Below the pieces are notes generated by a model that had not been told where the DNA came from, ran no database searches, and saw only the letters and a program-made list of their open reading frames with translations. A DNA stretch of 64,000 nt, taken from SHZL01 sp963784425. Its GTDB lineage: Bacteria > Pseudomonadota > Gammaproteobacteria > Xanthomonadales > SZUA-36. The stretch lies in NCBI GenBank assembly GCA_963784425.1, contig CAWARM010000010.1, positions 186,001-250,000 of the forward strand, written 5' to 3'. A program made the position numbers and the translations under genes. This document shows positions 25,891 to 34,862 of the stretch, one piece after another. The number at the start of each line of letters is the position of its first letter. Within the stretch, counting starts at the first letter, position 1.

Positions 25891-26633
25891 AACAGCCCCC
25901 GGTTTTTCAGTTCCTGCACCAGTTGTGCGGCGTTCTCCACCCTGATTCCTTTTTGCCTTAGCGGCGGTGCAGCATAGCGGGTGATATCCAGGTTGCCCGC
26001 CGCTGAAACGCCCAGCTCTTCAAGCGGGATGACATCAAGGGGCTTGCGCTTGGCTTTCATGATATCGGGCAGCTTTACGAAGCGCGGTTCGTTGAGGCGC
26101 AAATCGACCGTCACTACGGCAGGAAGATCGACTTCAATGGTTTCAAGGCCGGCATCCACTTCGCGGGTGACGGTCAATTTTTCACCTTCAAACACGAGCT
26201 TTGAGGCAAATGTTGCCTGGGGCCGGTTCCACAGCGCGGCCAGCATTTGTCCCGTTTGGCTGTTGTCGTCGTCGATGGCCTGCTTGCCCAGAATGACCAG
26301 TCCGGGCTGCTCCCGCTCAATCACGCGCAGCAAGGCCTGCGCCGTGCTCAGGGGTTGCAGGACTGAACCGGTCTTGACCTGGATAGCCCGGTCCGCGCCC
26401 ATGGCCAGGGCGGTGCGCAACTGTTGCTGGCATTCATCGTTGCCGCACGAAATCACGATGACCTCGGCAGCTTTGCCCGCTTCCTTGATCCTGAGCGCCT
26501 CTTCAAGGGCGATTTCATCAAACGGGTTAATGCTCATTTTCACGCCTTCAATATCCACGCCACTGCCGTCGGGCAGAACGCGTACGCGCACGTTGTAATC
26601 CACTACGCGTTTAATGCCAACAAGTATCTTCAT
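25887..26633 (-). CDS. etfB: Electron transfer flavoprotein beta subunit
   Basis: AMP-binding partner of EtfA. The 248-residue protein starts MKILVGIKRVVDYNVRVRV. It contains MSINPFDEIALEEALRIKE, LGKQAIDDDNSQTGQMLAAL, and the dehydrogenase recognition-loop region near VTREVDAGLETIEVDLPAVV. It lies 26 bases after etfD and upstream of etfA. Confidence 0.97.
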   Translation of the reverse strand: MKILVGIKRVVDYNVRVRVLPDGSGVDIEGVKMSINPFDEIALEEALRIKEAGKAAEVIVISCGNDECQQQLRTALAMGADRAIQVKTGSVLQPLSTAQALLRVIEREQPGLVILGKQAIDDDNSQTGQMLAALWNRPQATFASKLVFEGEKLTVTREVDAGLETIEVDLPAVVTVDLRLNEPRFVKLPDIMKAKRKPLDVIPLEELGVSAAGNLDITRYAAPPLRQKGIRVENAAQLVQELKNRGLL

Positions 26634-26659
26634 TGGTTGATTCCTGGTTAATTGCCTGC

Positions 26660-28264
26660 TTAAAGGTTCTGGTAATTGGGGCCACTGCCGCCTTCCGGCG
26701 TCACCCAGTTGATGATCTGGTAAGGGTCCTTGATATCACAGGTTTTGCAATGCACGCAGTTGGCAGAATTGATCTGCAGGCGTTTGCCGTTGCTGTCTTC
26801 GACCATTTCATAGACGCTGGCAGGACAAAACCGCGTGCAAGGATGATCGTACTCTTCGCTACACCGCGTAATGCAAATGTCCGGTTGCAGGATTTGCAAG
26901 TGGATCGGCTGGTCTTCATCGTGTTCGGTGGCAGCGTAATACACCGAGGCCAGGCGGTCGCGCGGTGGCAGGTTCCGCTCCACCCAATGCCGGTCCGGAG
27001 GGGAGTACCCGGCAAGCTTCTTCAGAGCGGAGTAGTCGGCGTGCAACTTCAGCGTTCGGGGTAACTTTCCAGCGGTCACCGTTTCGATGGCGGCTACCAC
27101 AAAGCCACGCCAAAGCCCGCGGTAAAAAGCGGGCCGGATATTGCGCACCTTGTGCAGTTCCTTCACTACCGGAGAGTTGCGCAGCCGCGCGTCGAATCCC
27201 GCGGAGGAGGCCACGGCCGTTGCTGCCAGATGCTCTGCTGCCAGCATGCCCGAGCGCATGGCCTGGTGCGTACCCTTGATTTTCGGGACGTTCAGCAAGC
27301 CAGCCGCATCTCCAATGAGAATCGCGCCCGGCATTTCGGTGACGGGCAAAGCCTGGTAGCCGCCTTCAACAATGGCCCTGGCGCCTGTGGACAGGATTTC
27401 CCCACCCTCGATCAGCTCGCGGATCATCGGATGGTGTTTCATCTGCTGGAAGGCTTCGAAGGGCGAGAATTCCGGGTCGGCGTAGTCCAGGCCAACAACG
27501 AAACCCAGGGCGATGCGGTCCTTGTCCAGGTGATAGATGAAACTGCCACCGTAGATGCTGGAATCCAGTGGCCAGCCAAGCGTGTGCTGCACCAGGCCCG
27601 GCACTGATTTGCCCGCTTTTACGCGCCACAATTCCTTCAAACCGATGCCATAGTTTTGTGGATCGGAATGCTGGTCCAGCGCGTACCGGCGGATCAATTG
27701 CTTACTCAGGTGACCACGGCAGCCTTCGGCGATGACCGTGACCGGCGCATGGATTTCAATGCCTTGCGTGAACGTGTCTTTGGGTGCTCCGGCGCGATCA
27801 ATACCCATGTCGCCAATAACGACTCCGCCCACGGCCCCATCGTCTGTGTGGTGCAGGGCAGATGCTGCGTATCCCGGGAAAATATCCACGCCCAGGGCCT
27901 CCGCTTTTGGCGCCAGCCATGCACACATCGCGCCCAGTGAAACGATGAAATTGCCGTGATTGCTCTGTTGTGGCGGAGTGGGTAGACGGTAGCGGCCGGT
28001 CGGCGTGAGGTACCACAATTCGTCCTTCACTACCGGCACGCAAATAGGGGGCGGGTTTTCCCGCCAACCCGGCAGCAATTCATCCAGCGGAGCGGGCTCA
28101 ATGACCGCTCCCGAGACAATGTGCGCCCCCACCTCTGCTGCTTTTTCGATGATTGCGACGTTCAGTTCCGGCTTGATCTGTTTCAATCGAATGGCACAGG
28201 TCAAACCCGCGGGGCCAGCGCCCACGATGATGACATCGTACTGCATGATTTCGCGTTCGGACAT
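26660..28264 (-). CDS. etfD: Electron transfer flavoprotein-ubiquinone oxidoreductase
   Basis: Membrane-associated FAD/4Fe-4S enzyme passing electrons from ETF to ubiquinone. The 534-residue protein has an N-terminal Rossmann motif VIIVGAGPAGLTCAIRL (from residue 11), an amphipathic middle, and C-terminal cluster-binding cysteines spread over CSEEYDHPCTRFCPASVYE and NCVHCKTCDIKDP. It is the first gene of the etfD-etfB-etfA-acetoacetyl-CoA synthetase operon. A second possible ATG lies at 28246. Confidence 0.97.
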   Translation of the reverse strand: MSEREIMQYDVIIVGAGPAGLTCAIRLKQIKPELNVAIIEKAAEVGAHIVSGAVIEPAPLDELLPGWRENPPPICVPVVKDELWYLTPTGRYRLPTPPQQSNHGNFIVSLGAMCAWLAPKAEALGVDIFPGYAASALHHTDDGAVGGVVIGDMGIDRAGAPKDTFTQGIEIHAPVTVIAEGCRGHLSKQLIRRYALDQHSDPQNYGIGLKELWRVKAGKSVPGLVQHTLGWPLDSSIYGGSFIYHLDKDRIALGFVVGLDYADPEFSPFEAFQQMKHHPMIRELIEGGEILSTGARAIVEGGYQALPVTEMPGAILIGDAAGLLNVPKIKGTHQAMRSGMLAAEHLAATAVASSAGFDARLRNSPVVKELHKVRNIRPAFYRGLWRGFVVAAIETVTAGKLPRTLKLHADYSALKKLAGYSPPDRHWVERNLPPRDRLASVYYAATEHDEDQPIHLQILQPDICITRCSEEYDHPCTRFCPASVYEMVEDSNGKRLQINSANCVHCKTCDIKDPYQIINWVTPEGGSGPNYQNL

Positions 28265-28427
28265 CGATGACTTTCCAGTTATTTGCGGCGTATGGTCTTG
28301 AATACAGCATTATATCTTCATGCCATCGACAGGGTCCAAGAAAATGGCTGCAAACCTCTCACCGCGTATTTTTCACGACCCGGCGCGCTGGTCATACGCG
28401 CAGGGAAAAATCGAGTATCATGAGTCC

Positions 28428-28709
28428 ATGCGCAGAGTCGCTCCTGTCCGGGTTATCGTGCTTGCTGTCCTACTGGCCGCAAGCCACGTGGCGTTTGCCA
28501 GCCATGTAAGCTCACACCTGGATTTCAAAGCAGGCAGCTGTGAATGGTGTGTTTGCCAGGCGCAGTCTCTTGCCGGGCCTTTGCCGTCCATAGAGCCCAC
28601 AACCATTGAACGACAAATCACCCTGTTGGCACCGGCGGGTGAGATTCCTGTTCTGTCACAGTCCATAGCACCGGGCTACCAACCGAGAGCGCCTCCACAC
28701 TTCTCCTGA
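28428..28709 (+). CDS. Small exported Cys-rich protein upstream of the metal-uptake genes
   Basis: 93-residue hypothetical protein. Starting at the ATG 28428 it has a clear signal peptide (MRRVAPVRVIVLAVLLAASH... AFAS) and a mature N-terminus with HVSSHLDFKAGSCEWCVCQA, that is, His residues plus a Cys-x2-Cys-x-Cys cluster. The remainder is Pro-rich. It resembles short DUF2946-like secreted proteins often found next to heavy-metal genes, but I cannot confirm membership. It is 69 bases upstream of the barrel gene and probably cotranscribed. A metal-binding or sensing role is inference. Confidence 0.65.
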   Translation: MRRVAPVRVIVLAVLLAASHVAFASHVSSHLDFKAGSCEWCVCQAQSLAGPLPSIEPTTIERQITLLAPAGEIPVLSQSIAPGYQPRAPPHFS

Positions 28710-28778
28710 TGTTCTGAAGCAATTACGCCCCGGCCCCTGATGGCCGCGGGTTTCGTAACGTCATTTGAGGAGTTCAAA

Positions 28779-30239
28779 ATGAAAAATACCCTGCGATGGG
28801 TCGTGTTCACTGCCGCGTTGGCAGCAACGCAGATGCCCGTGGCGCTTGCGGCGGACGCGTCTGCCGAAACCCCTGAAGAAGCCAGCCAGATTCAGGTATT
28901 ACGCCAGGAAATTGAACAAATGCGGGCGGAGTACGAAAGCCGCATCGCAGACCTGGAACGGCGACTGGACAAATCCGAACAAGGCGCTGAACAATCGGCC
29001 GAACAATCGCTAGCGCAGCGCCGTGGCCAGGCCCAGCCGGTGCCGGCCACGGCGGTTCCGGACGAAGCCCCCTATGTAGCCGAAGAACCCCAGGTGGTCT
29101 ATGACGCGGTTGCATCCGGTGGAGCATCCGGAGCGCGGGATAATTCGTTCAATCCGTCCATCGGTGTCACGCTGCAGGGTCAAGCCTGGTCTTATGGCAA
29201 TGACCCGGACGCTTACCACATTCCGGGATTCCCCCTGGGTGGCGAGGGTGGCCTGGCGCCGGAAGGCCTTTCGCTGGCCGAGACGGAAATTTCCCTGTCC
29301 GCCAACGTGGATGACAAGTTCACTGCCATGGTGACCTTTCCCATCGTGGTCGAAGACGGCGACACATCGGTTGAACTCGAAGAGGCCTGGGTTGAGACTG
29401 TCGCCCTGCCGGCGGGTTTGGCCTTGCGCATGGGCCGCTACTTCGCCGACATTGGCTATCTGAACACCAAGCATTCTCATGCCTGGGACTTTGCTGATCA
29501 GCCATTGGTCTACCAGGCGTTTCTGGGAGGTCAATACATCGACGACGGCTTGCAGCTGCGCTGGCTGGCTCCCACCGATTTTTACCTTGAATTCGCAGGA
29601 GAGATCCTGCGCGGTGACCGTTATCCTGCCGGTGGCGCCGGGAATTCCGGAATTGGCAGCAGCACGTTAAATGTCAAAACGGGTGGTGACGTCGGCATCA
29701 GTAACAGTTGGCAAATTGGACTTTCCTGGTTGCAGGCGAAAAGCGATGACCGGGCATCGGGCTATGAATATCAGCCCGTGCTGTTCACCGGGGATACCGA
29801 CATCTATATCGCTGACATGGTTTGGAAATGGGCGCAAAACGGCAATTCCCGCGAGCGTAATTTCAAGTTCCAGGCTGAGTACATGTGGCGCAATGAAGAC
29901 GGCTACTACACCTTCTCGCCTTACCTCGAGGAACCCTGGAAAGAAGACTCCCAGGGCTGGTATGCCCAGGCAATATTCCAGCCCTTTCCCCGCTGGCGCA
30001 TTGGTGTTCGCTACGACAGTTTGAGTGGTGGCACGTCCAACCCGGATTACATGGGAACCCCCCTGTATTACCTCGGTCCTGACCCAAAGCGCTACAGCAT
30101 GATGGTGGACTGGTCCAACAGTGAATTCAGCCGCCTGCGGTTTCAGTACGAACACGACATGTCCGGCGAGATGGACGACGATCAGTTTGCTCTGCAATAC
30201 ATATTCAGCATCGGCGCCCACGGCGCCCACAATTTTTGA
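28779..30239 (+). CDS. Outer-membrane beta-barrel protein (porin-like) of a metal-uptake operon
   Basis: 486-residue precursor with a signal peptide (MKNTLRWVVFTAALAATQ... ALA), a periplasmic coiled coil (IQVLRQEIEQMRAEYESRI, residues about 36-75), a Pro/Ala linker, and then a repeat of amphipathic strands typical of a 16-18-stranded barrel (LRMGRYFADIGYLN, LQLRWLAPTDFYLEFAGEIL). It ends in IGAHGAHNF with a C-terminal Phe, the BAM signal. The layout recalls OprP/OprO-like porins. A GAGGAG site lies 7 bases before the ATG at 28779. Its place directly before a zinc/manganese-type binding protein suggests metal entry across the outer membrane; that substrate is inference. Confidence 0.82.
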   Translation: MKNTLRWVVFTAALAATQMPVALAADASAETPEEASQIQVLRQEIEQMRAEYESRIADLERRLDKSEQGAEQSAEQSLAQRRGQAQPVPATAVPDEAPYVAEEPQVVYDAVASGGASGARDNSFNPSIGVTLQGQAWSYGNDPDAYHIPGFPLGGEGGLAPEGLSLAETEISLSANVDDKFTAMVTFPIVVEDGDTSVELEEAWVETVALPAGLALRMGRYFADIGYLNTKHSHAWDFADQPLVYQAFLGGQYIDDGLQLRWLAPTDFYLEFAGEILRGDRYPAGGAGNSGIGSSTLNVKTGGDVGISNSWQIGLSWLQAKSDDRASGYEYQPVLFTGDTDIYIADMVWKWAQNGNSRERNFKFQAEYMWRNEDGYYTFSPYLEEPWKEDSQGWYAQAIFQPFPRWRIGVRYDSLSGGTSNPDYMGTPLYYLGPDPKRYSMMVDWSNSEFSRLRFQYEHDMSGEMDDDQFALQYIFSIGAHGAHNF

Positions 30240-30256
30240 GCGGGAGAATGCATACC

Positions 30257-31162
30257 ATGAAAGTTAAAAATCTGACAGTTTGCCTGGGCCTGATGCTCTT
30301 CGCATCGCCGGCGGCACATGCTTCGTTGAACCTGTTCGCCTGCGAGCCCGAGTGGGCAGCGCTTGCGCAGGAGATTGGCGGGGATGAAGTCAAGGTCACC
30401 AGCGCCACGCAGGCCATGCAGGACCCGCACTACATCGAGGCGCGTCCCAGCCTGATTGCCGGGGTACGCAAAGCGGATCTCGTGGTGTGTACCGGCGCAC
30501 AGCTGGAAATAGGCTGGTTGCCTGCCTTGCTCAACAAGGCCAACAATCCGGCGGTACTGCCCGGGAAAGATGGCTTTTTTGAAGCCAGTGCTTTTGTGCA
30601 GCGCCTGGATGTGCCAAGCAGCGTTGACCGGGCGCAGGGTGATGTCCATCCGCAGGGAAACCCCCACATCCAGATGGATCCGCACAATATTGCCCTGGTC
30701 GCCAAAGCCCTGGCACAGCGCATGGCGCTGGTGGATCGGGAGCAGGCAGCCCGCTATGCCAGCGGTTTGCAGGATTTCCTGCAGCGTTGGGATGCGGCGA
30801 TGAAGGACTGGGATGCCAGGGCCCAGCCGCTGCGCGGCAAGCGCACGGTGGCCTACCACAAGTCCTGGGCCTATTTGAACGCATGGTTGGGCCTGGTCGA
30901 GCTGGCGACACTTGAGCCGGTGCCGGGTGTTCCCCCCACCGCTACACACCTGTCCGATATCCTGGCGCAACTTGAGGCGGGTGGTGGTGCGGATTTCATA
31001 ATCTATGCGCCTTACCAGAGCCCCAAGCCGGGGCAATGGTTAGCTGACCGGACGAAAATTCCGCTGGTCATGCTGCCCATGACGGTGGGTGGATCCGATA
31101 GCACGGAAACTCTCTTTGGCCTGTTTAACGATATTCTCAACCAGTTGCTGGGAGTGAAATGA
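30257..31162 (+). CDS. Zinc/manganese-type ABC transporter substrate-binding protein
   Basis: Periplasmic cluster A-I (ZnuA/TroA) binding protein, 301 residues, with signal peptide ...SPAAHAS. The metal-ligand signature is visible: His in DPHYIEARPS, His in GNPHIQMDPHN, and His in AYHKSWAYLNAW, with a later acidic ligand region in the C-terminal lobe. A short His/Asp stretch (GDVHPQGNPHIQMDPHN) stands where ZnuA proteins have their His-rich loop but is only weakly His-rich. ATG 30257 is placed best relative to GGGAG; the ATG at 30248 is an alternative. It overlaps the permease gene by 4 bases. Confidence 0.9.
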   Translation: MKVKNLTVCLGLMLFASPAAHASLNLFACEPEWAALAQEIGGDEVKVTSATQAMQDPHYIEARPSLIAGVRKADLVVCTGAQLEIGWLPALLNKANNPAVLPGKDGFFEASAFVQRLDVPSSVDRAQGDVHPQGNPHIQMDPHNIALVAKALAQRMALVDREQAARYASGLQDFLQRWDAAMKDWDARAQPLRGKRTVAYHKSWAYLNAWLGLVELATLEPVPGVPPTATHLSDILAQLEAGGGADFIIYAPYQSPKPGQWLADRTKIPLVMLPMTVGGSDSTETLFGLFNDILNQLLGVK

Positions 31163-31956
31163 TGGATTGGAATGCAATTGACTGGACTATTATTGGACCG
31201 GCCCTGGTGGCTGGTTTGCTGGTGCTGTGGACCCATGTTCCGCTGGGGCAGGTGGTACTGCAGCGCGGCATTATCTTTATTGACCTCGCCATCGCGCAAG
31301 TTGCAGCTCTTGGCGTTATCGCTGCCGGAAGTTTTGGCTGGGAAGAAAACCTCTGGGCTGTGCAGGCATCCGCAGTGGGTGCCGCCCTGCTGGCGGCAGC
31401 CGGCCTGAACTGGACTGAGAAACGCTGGGAGAAAACCCAGGAGGCCCTGATCGGGACACTGTTCGTGCTGGCGGCCACCGGCAGCATCCTGCTGCTGGCG
31501 GAAAACCCGCATGGTGGCGACTACCTCAAGGATTTGCTGGTCGGCCAAATACTCTGGACAACCTGGGTAATGCTGGTGCCGATTGCCATCCTGTACTCCA
31601 TCCTCATGGCTGTGTGGTTTTTCGCCAGTGAGCGGGTAGGGCACGCGGGCTTTTACATCATATTTGCCTTCGTGGTAACAGCCGCCGTGCAGACTGTGGG
31701 CGTGTACCTTGTTTTTGCCAGCCTGATCCTGCCGGCCCTGGCGACTCGCCGCTTAAACGGCAGGAGACGCTTGCTGACAGGCTATGCCATAGGCGCGCTC
31801 TCCTACCTGTTCGGTATTGTGATCTCCGCGCTGGCTGATTTGCCTACCGGCGCGGTAACGGTCTGGACCATGGCGCTGTTTTCCGTCATGGCAGGTTTTG
31901 CCATCGGTGCGATCACGGGCACAGACCAGCCGGACGAGGCTTCGGATCAAGCTTAG
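31159..31956 (+). CDS. Metal ABC transporter permease (ZnuB/TroC family)
   Basis: 265-residue inner-membrane permease with seven to eight hydrophobic segments. The family motifs LGQVVLQRGIIFIDLAIAQV, EALIGTLFVLAATGSILLL, and VYLVFASLILPALATRR are present. It is coupled to the binding protein by ATGA. No ATPase gene (znuC) is found in the operon or anywhere in the window, so the energy-supplying subunit must be encoded elsewhere. Its TAG stop overlaps the stop codon of the convergent amidohydrolase gene. Confidence 0.9.
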   Translation: MMDWNAIDWTIIGPALVAGLLVLWTHVPLGQVVLQRGIIFIDLAIAQVAALGVIAAGSFGWEENLWAVQASAVGAALLAAAGLNWTEKRWEKTQEALIGTLFVLAATGSILLLAENPHGGDYLKDLLVGQILWTTWVMLVPIAILYSILMAVWFFASERVGHAGFYIIFAFVVTAAVQTVGVYLVFASLILPALATRRLNGRRRLLTGYAIGALSYLFGIVISALADLPTGAVTVWTMALFSVMAGFAIGAITGTDQPDEASDQA

Positions 31957-33668
31957 GACCCGCCTTTCCAGCCCGGGCCCTTGATGAAACGACCGGGTGT
32001 GGCGCCTGTGTGCTCGCCGCCCAGCAGAACCGGTACTCCATTGACAATCACGTCGTTCACGCCGGTGGCATATTGATGTGGTTGCGCAAAAGTCGCATGG
32101 TCCTGGATGGATTCCGGGTCGAATACAACGATGTCTGCGTAATTGCCCACTTGCAGTTCGCCGCGCTCCTTGATTTTGAGGTTGTGCGCCGGGAAAGCGC
32201 TTAACCTGCGGATGGCTTCAGGCAGTGAAATGACGCCCTCATCACGCACGTATTTGCCCAGCAGCCTGGCGAAATTGCCAAAAGCACGGGGATGTGAGTT
32301 GTATTGCAGAAACACGCCTTCCAAAGACTTGGATTCCTCGTCCGAGCCGAAGGCCACCCAGGGTTGGGCAATTTCCTTGCTGACGTTGGCTTCGTCCATC
32401 AGGAAGTACGCCGTCCCCACCCGGCTGTTGTCTTCAATCACCAGGTCCATCATGGTGATTGCAGGGGAGGTCCCGCGCATGGCCACCACTTCCGCAAGGG
32501 TCTTGCCGGTCAGTGGCTTTAACTCAGGGCTCTTGAACTGGATGAACAGGATATTTTCTGTACTGCCGGCAGCCAGGTACAAGTTGTCCCATTCATCCGT
32601 GGGCGTGTTCATTTCCTTTTCGAGGCGGGCTCGTACTTCCGGATCCTTGAGACGTGCCACCCAGGCATCGTGGCCCCCTTCCTGCACCCACGCGGGCATA
32701 GCGGCATCCAGGCCGGTGGCGCCGGCAATGTAGGTATACATATCGGCACTGATGTCCAGTCCCTCTGCCTGGGCGGCAGTGACCTGGTCGAATACTGATT
32801 CCAGTTTGCCCCAGTTAGGCTTACCTGCTGCTTTCAAATGGTAGATTTCGGCGCCTATGCCCGCTTTGCGGGCAATGGTGATTAATTCCTCTACCGCCTC
32901 GTTCAGCCGGTTGCCTTCGTTGCGCATATGGGAAATGTAGCGACCGCCATACTCTGCCGCTACTTTGCTGAGTGCTATGAGTTCATCGGTTTTGGCGAAA
33001 AATGCCGGGGTATAAATCAGCGATGAGCCCACCCCCATGGCGCCTTCTTCCATGGCCTGCCGCACCAGGTCTTGCATCCGCTTTAGCTCCTCCGGCGTGG
33101 GTGGGCGATCCTCGTAGCCCAGTTCATGGATGCGCACCGTAGTGGCGCCGACAAAGGATGCAACATTGGTAGAGATACCCTTGTCTTCAATGTATTGAAG
33201 ATATTCTCCCAGGGTAGTCCACTTGATGTCATATTTGACATCACTTTGCCGGTCGCGCATTTCCTGTTTCATGGCCTCGTTCAGCGGGCCCATGGAAAAA
33301 CCCTCGCCCATGACTTCGAGAGTTACACCCTGGCGGATATCGCTCATGGAGCGCCCGTCCTGGATCAGTGACTCGTTGGCCCAGCTCAGCATGTTGATGA
33401 ATCCGGGAGCCACCGCCTGGTCGCTGGCGTCGATCACCTGCTCAGCTGTGCCAAGGTTCAGACCAATTGCGGTTATGCGGTCCCCGGTCACGCCCACATC
33501 TGCCCGGTACGCGGGTCCGCCACTGCCGTCATACACCATGCCATTTTGAATCAGCAGGTCAAAATGCGGAGGCGCTGCAGCCTCGACAACGGCAGCAGCA
33601 GGCGGGTTGGGATCAGAGCAGGAAACGAGAGCAAAAAGCAGGGCGAGCAGGGGGATTATTCGATACAT
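31953..33668 (-). CDS. D-aminoacylase-like amidohydrolase lipoprotein lacking the HxH motif
   Basis: 571-residue predicted lipoprotein: signal peptide MYRIIPLLALLFALVSC with lipobox LVSC. Then comes an amidohydrolase fold most like N-acyl-D-amino-acid deacylases (FDLLIQNGMVYDGSGGPAYRADV, GVGSSLIYTPAFFAKTDELI, YISHMRNEGNRLNEAVEELI, IYHLKAAGKPNWGK, and the C-terminal GNYADIVVFDPE). The usual metal-binding HxH after GFID is replaced: the sequence reads APGFINMLSWANESL. His residues of the later strands (SHMRNEG, YHLKAAGK) are kept. Substrate and activity are uncertain. The start at 33668 has AAGGA upstream; a 20-residue longer frame lacks a signal sequence at its N-terminus. Confidence 0.85.
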   Translation of the reverse strand: MYRIIPLLALLFALVSCSDPNPPAAAVVEAAAPPHFDLLIQNGMVYDGSGGPAYRADVGVTGDRITAIGLNLGTAEQVIDASDQAVAPGFINMLSWANESLIQDGRSMSDIRQGVTLEVMGEGFSMGPLNEAMKQEMRDRQSDVKYDIKWTTLGEYLQYIEDKGISTNVASFVGATTVRIHELGYEDRPPTPEELKRMQDLVRQAMEEGAMGVGSSLIYTPAFFAKTDELIALSKVAAEYGGRYISHMRNEGNRLNEAVEELITIARKAGIGAEIYHLKAAGKPNWGKLESVFDQVTAAQAEGLDISADMYTYIAGATGLDAAMPAWVQEGGHDAWVARLKDPEVRARLEKEMNTPTDEWDNLYLAAGSTENILFIQFKSPELKPLTGKTLAEVVAMRGTSPAITMMDLVIEDNSRVGTAYFLMDEANVSKEIAQPWVAFGSDEESKSLEGVFLQYNSHPRAFGNFARLLGKYVRDEGVISLPEAIRRLSAFPAHNLKIKERGELQVGNYADIVVFDPESIQDHATFAQPHQYATGVNDVIVNGVPVLLGGEHTGATPGRFIKGPGWKGGS

Positions 33669-33773
33669 CGCAAGGGTTCCTTGGTCAGGGCGTTGAATTC
33701 GGCCAGGGGAGTATGGATCAGGCAGCAATTTGCGCGCAAGGCGCGCGCCCAGTGATGCGAAAAGGGGAACGCA

Positions 33774-34862
33774 TCAATCCAGGCGTTTGGCAAACCTCAG
33801 CACGGCAAACGTCATGGCCACCACGATAAACACGCCCAGTATGGCGAGCTCGCTGGCCAGGTCCGATAGATCCGCCCCGCGCAGGATCACGCCGCGGATC
33901 AAGCGCATGAAGTGTGTCATGGGCAGGACTTCGGCGATGACTTGTGCCGGCCTGGGCATGCCGGCAAATGGAAACATGAATCCGGACAGAAGGATGGAGG
34001 GCAGGAGAATGAAAAACGTTAGCTGCATGGCCTGGAACTGGCTGCGCGCAATGGTGGAGATCATCAGGCCCAGTGAAAGGTTGGCAATGATGAAGACCAG
34101 GCATACGGCATAAGCGTCCACGAGCGAACCACGCAAGGGTACATGGAATAGCAGGTGGCCAACGGTGAGCACGAGGCTGACCTGGATCAAACCAATGCCG
34201 ATGTACGGCAGAATCTTGGCCAGCATCAATTCACTGGTCCTGACCGGGGTAGTAATGAGCAGCTCGAGATTACCCCGTTCACGCTCCCGGACGATGGCGA
34301 CGGCCGTGAACAGGATCATGGTCATGGTCAGGATGATGCCGATCAGACCGGGTACGGTGTTCACGGGCGAGCGCCGTTCGGGATTGAAGTAGGTGCGAAT
34401 TTCGACTTCCGGCGGCTGGTCGTTGTAAGGCGCAGTCCTGGATTTGCCCGCGATCTGTGCTGCTGCACCCTGGATGACGGTATCGGAACCATCTATGAGC
34501 AGCTGAACGGCGGCGCGCTCCGGCTGCTGCAAGCGTCGTTCGTAGTCGGGTGGGATCAGGATCCCCACGCTGATCTTGCCTTCGCGCAGCAGCAGTTCCA
34601 GCTCCTCCGCACTGCTGGCCTGCTGGGTTATTTTCACGACCTGGGAGTGAGCCACGTCCATGACAAACTGACGCGATGCCGTTGTGGCGGAAAGATCTGC
34701 AACCGCAGCATGAAGATTGCGCGGATCCATGTTGATGGCGTAGCCAAACAGCAACAGCTGGACGATGGGAAAACCCGCGATCATGCCCAACGTGACCCGG
34801 TCACGGCGCAACTGGCGCAATTCCTTGACCACGATGGCGAATATGCGTTGCAACGATTTCAT
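33774..34862 (-). CDS. ABC-2 type transporter permease
   Basis: 362-residue inner-membrane protein with one N-terminal transmembrane helix (LGMIAGFPIVQLLLFGYAI), a large extracytoplasmic domain (residues about 45-170), and five more helices in the C-terminal half (IVRERERGNLELLITTPVRT precedes the second half; ILLPSILLSGFMFPFAGMP is typical). It resembles the YbhS/YbhR/YhhJ group. The start overlaps the ATPase stop (ATGA). Only one permease is present, where the E. coli ybh operon has two, so it may act as a homodimer. Confidence 0.92.
   Translation of the reverse strand: MKSLQRIFAIVVKELRQLRRDRVTLGMIAGFPIVQLLLFGYAINMDPRNLHAAVADLSATTASRQFVMDVAHSQVVKITQQASSAEELELLLREGKISVGILIPPDYERRLQQPERAAVQLLIDGSDTVIQGAAAQIAGKSRTAPYNDQPPEVEIRTYFNPERRSPVNTVPGLIGIILTMTMILFTAVAIVRERERGNLELLITTPVRTSELMLAKILPYIGIGLIQVSLVLTVGHLLFHVPLRGSLVDAYAVCLVFIIANLSLGLMISTIARSQFQAMQLTFFILLPSILLSGFMFPFAGMPRPAQVIAEVLPMTHFMRLIRGVILRGADLSDLASELAILGVFIVVAMTFAVLRFAKRLD

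Noticed and set aside
24322..25977. 551-codon plus-strand ORF
   Set aside because: It is exactly antisense to acetoacetyl-CoA synthetase and etfA, which have strong motifs; no recognisable domain in its translation.
30182..31036. 284-codon minus-strand ORF opposite the metal-binding protein gene
   Set aside because: No domain features; the plus-strand reading has a signal peptide and metal ligands.
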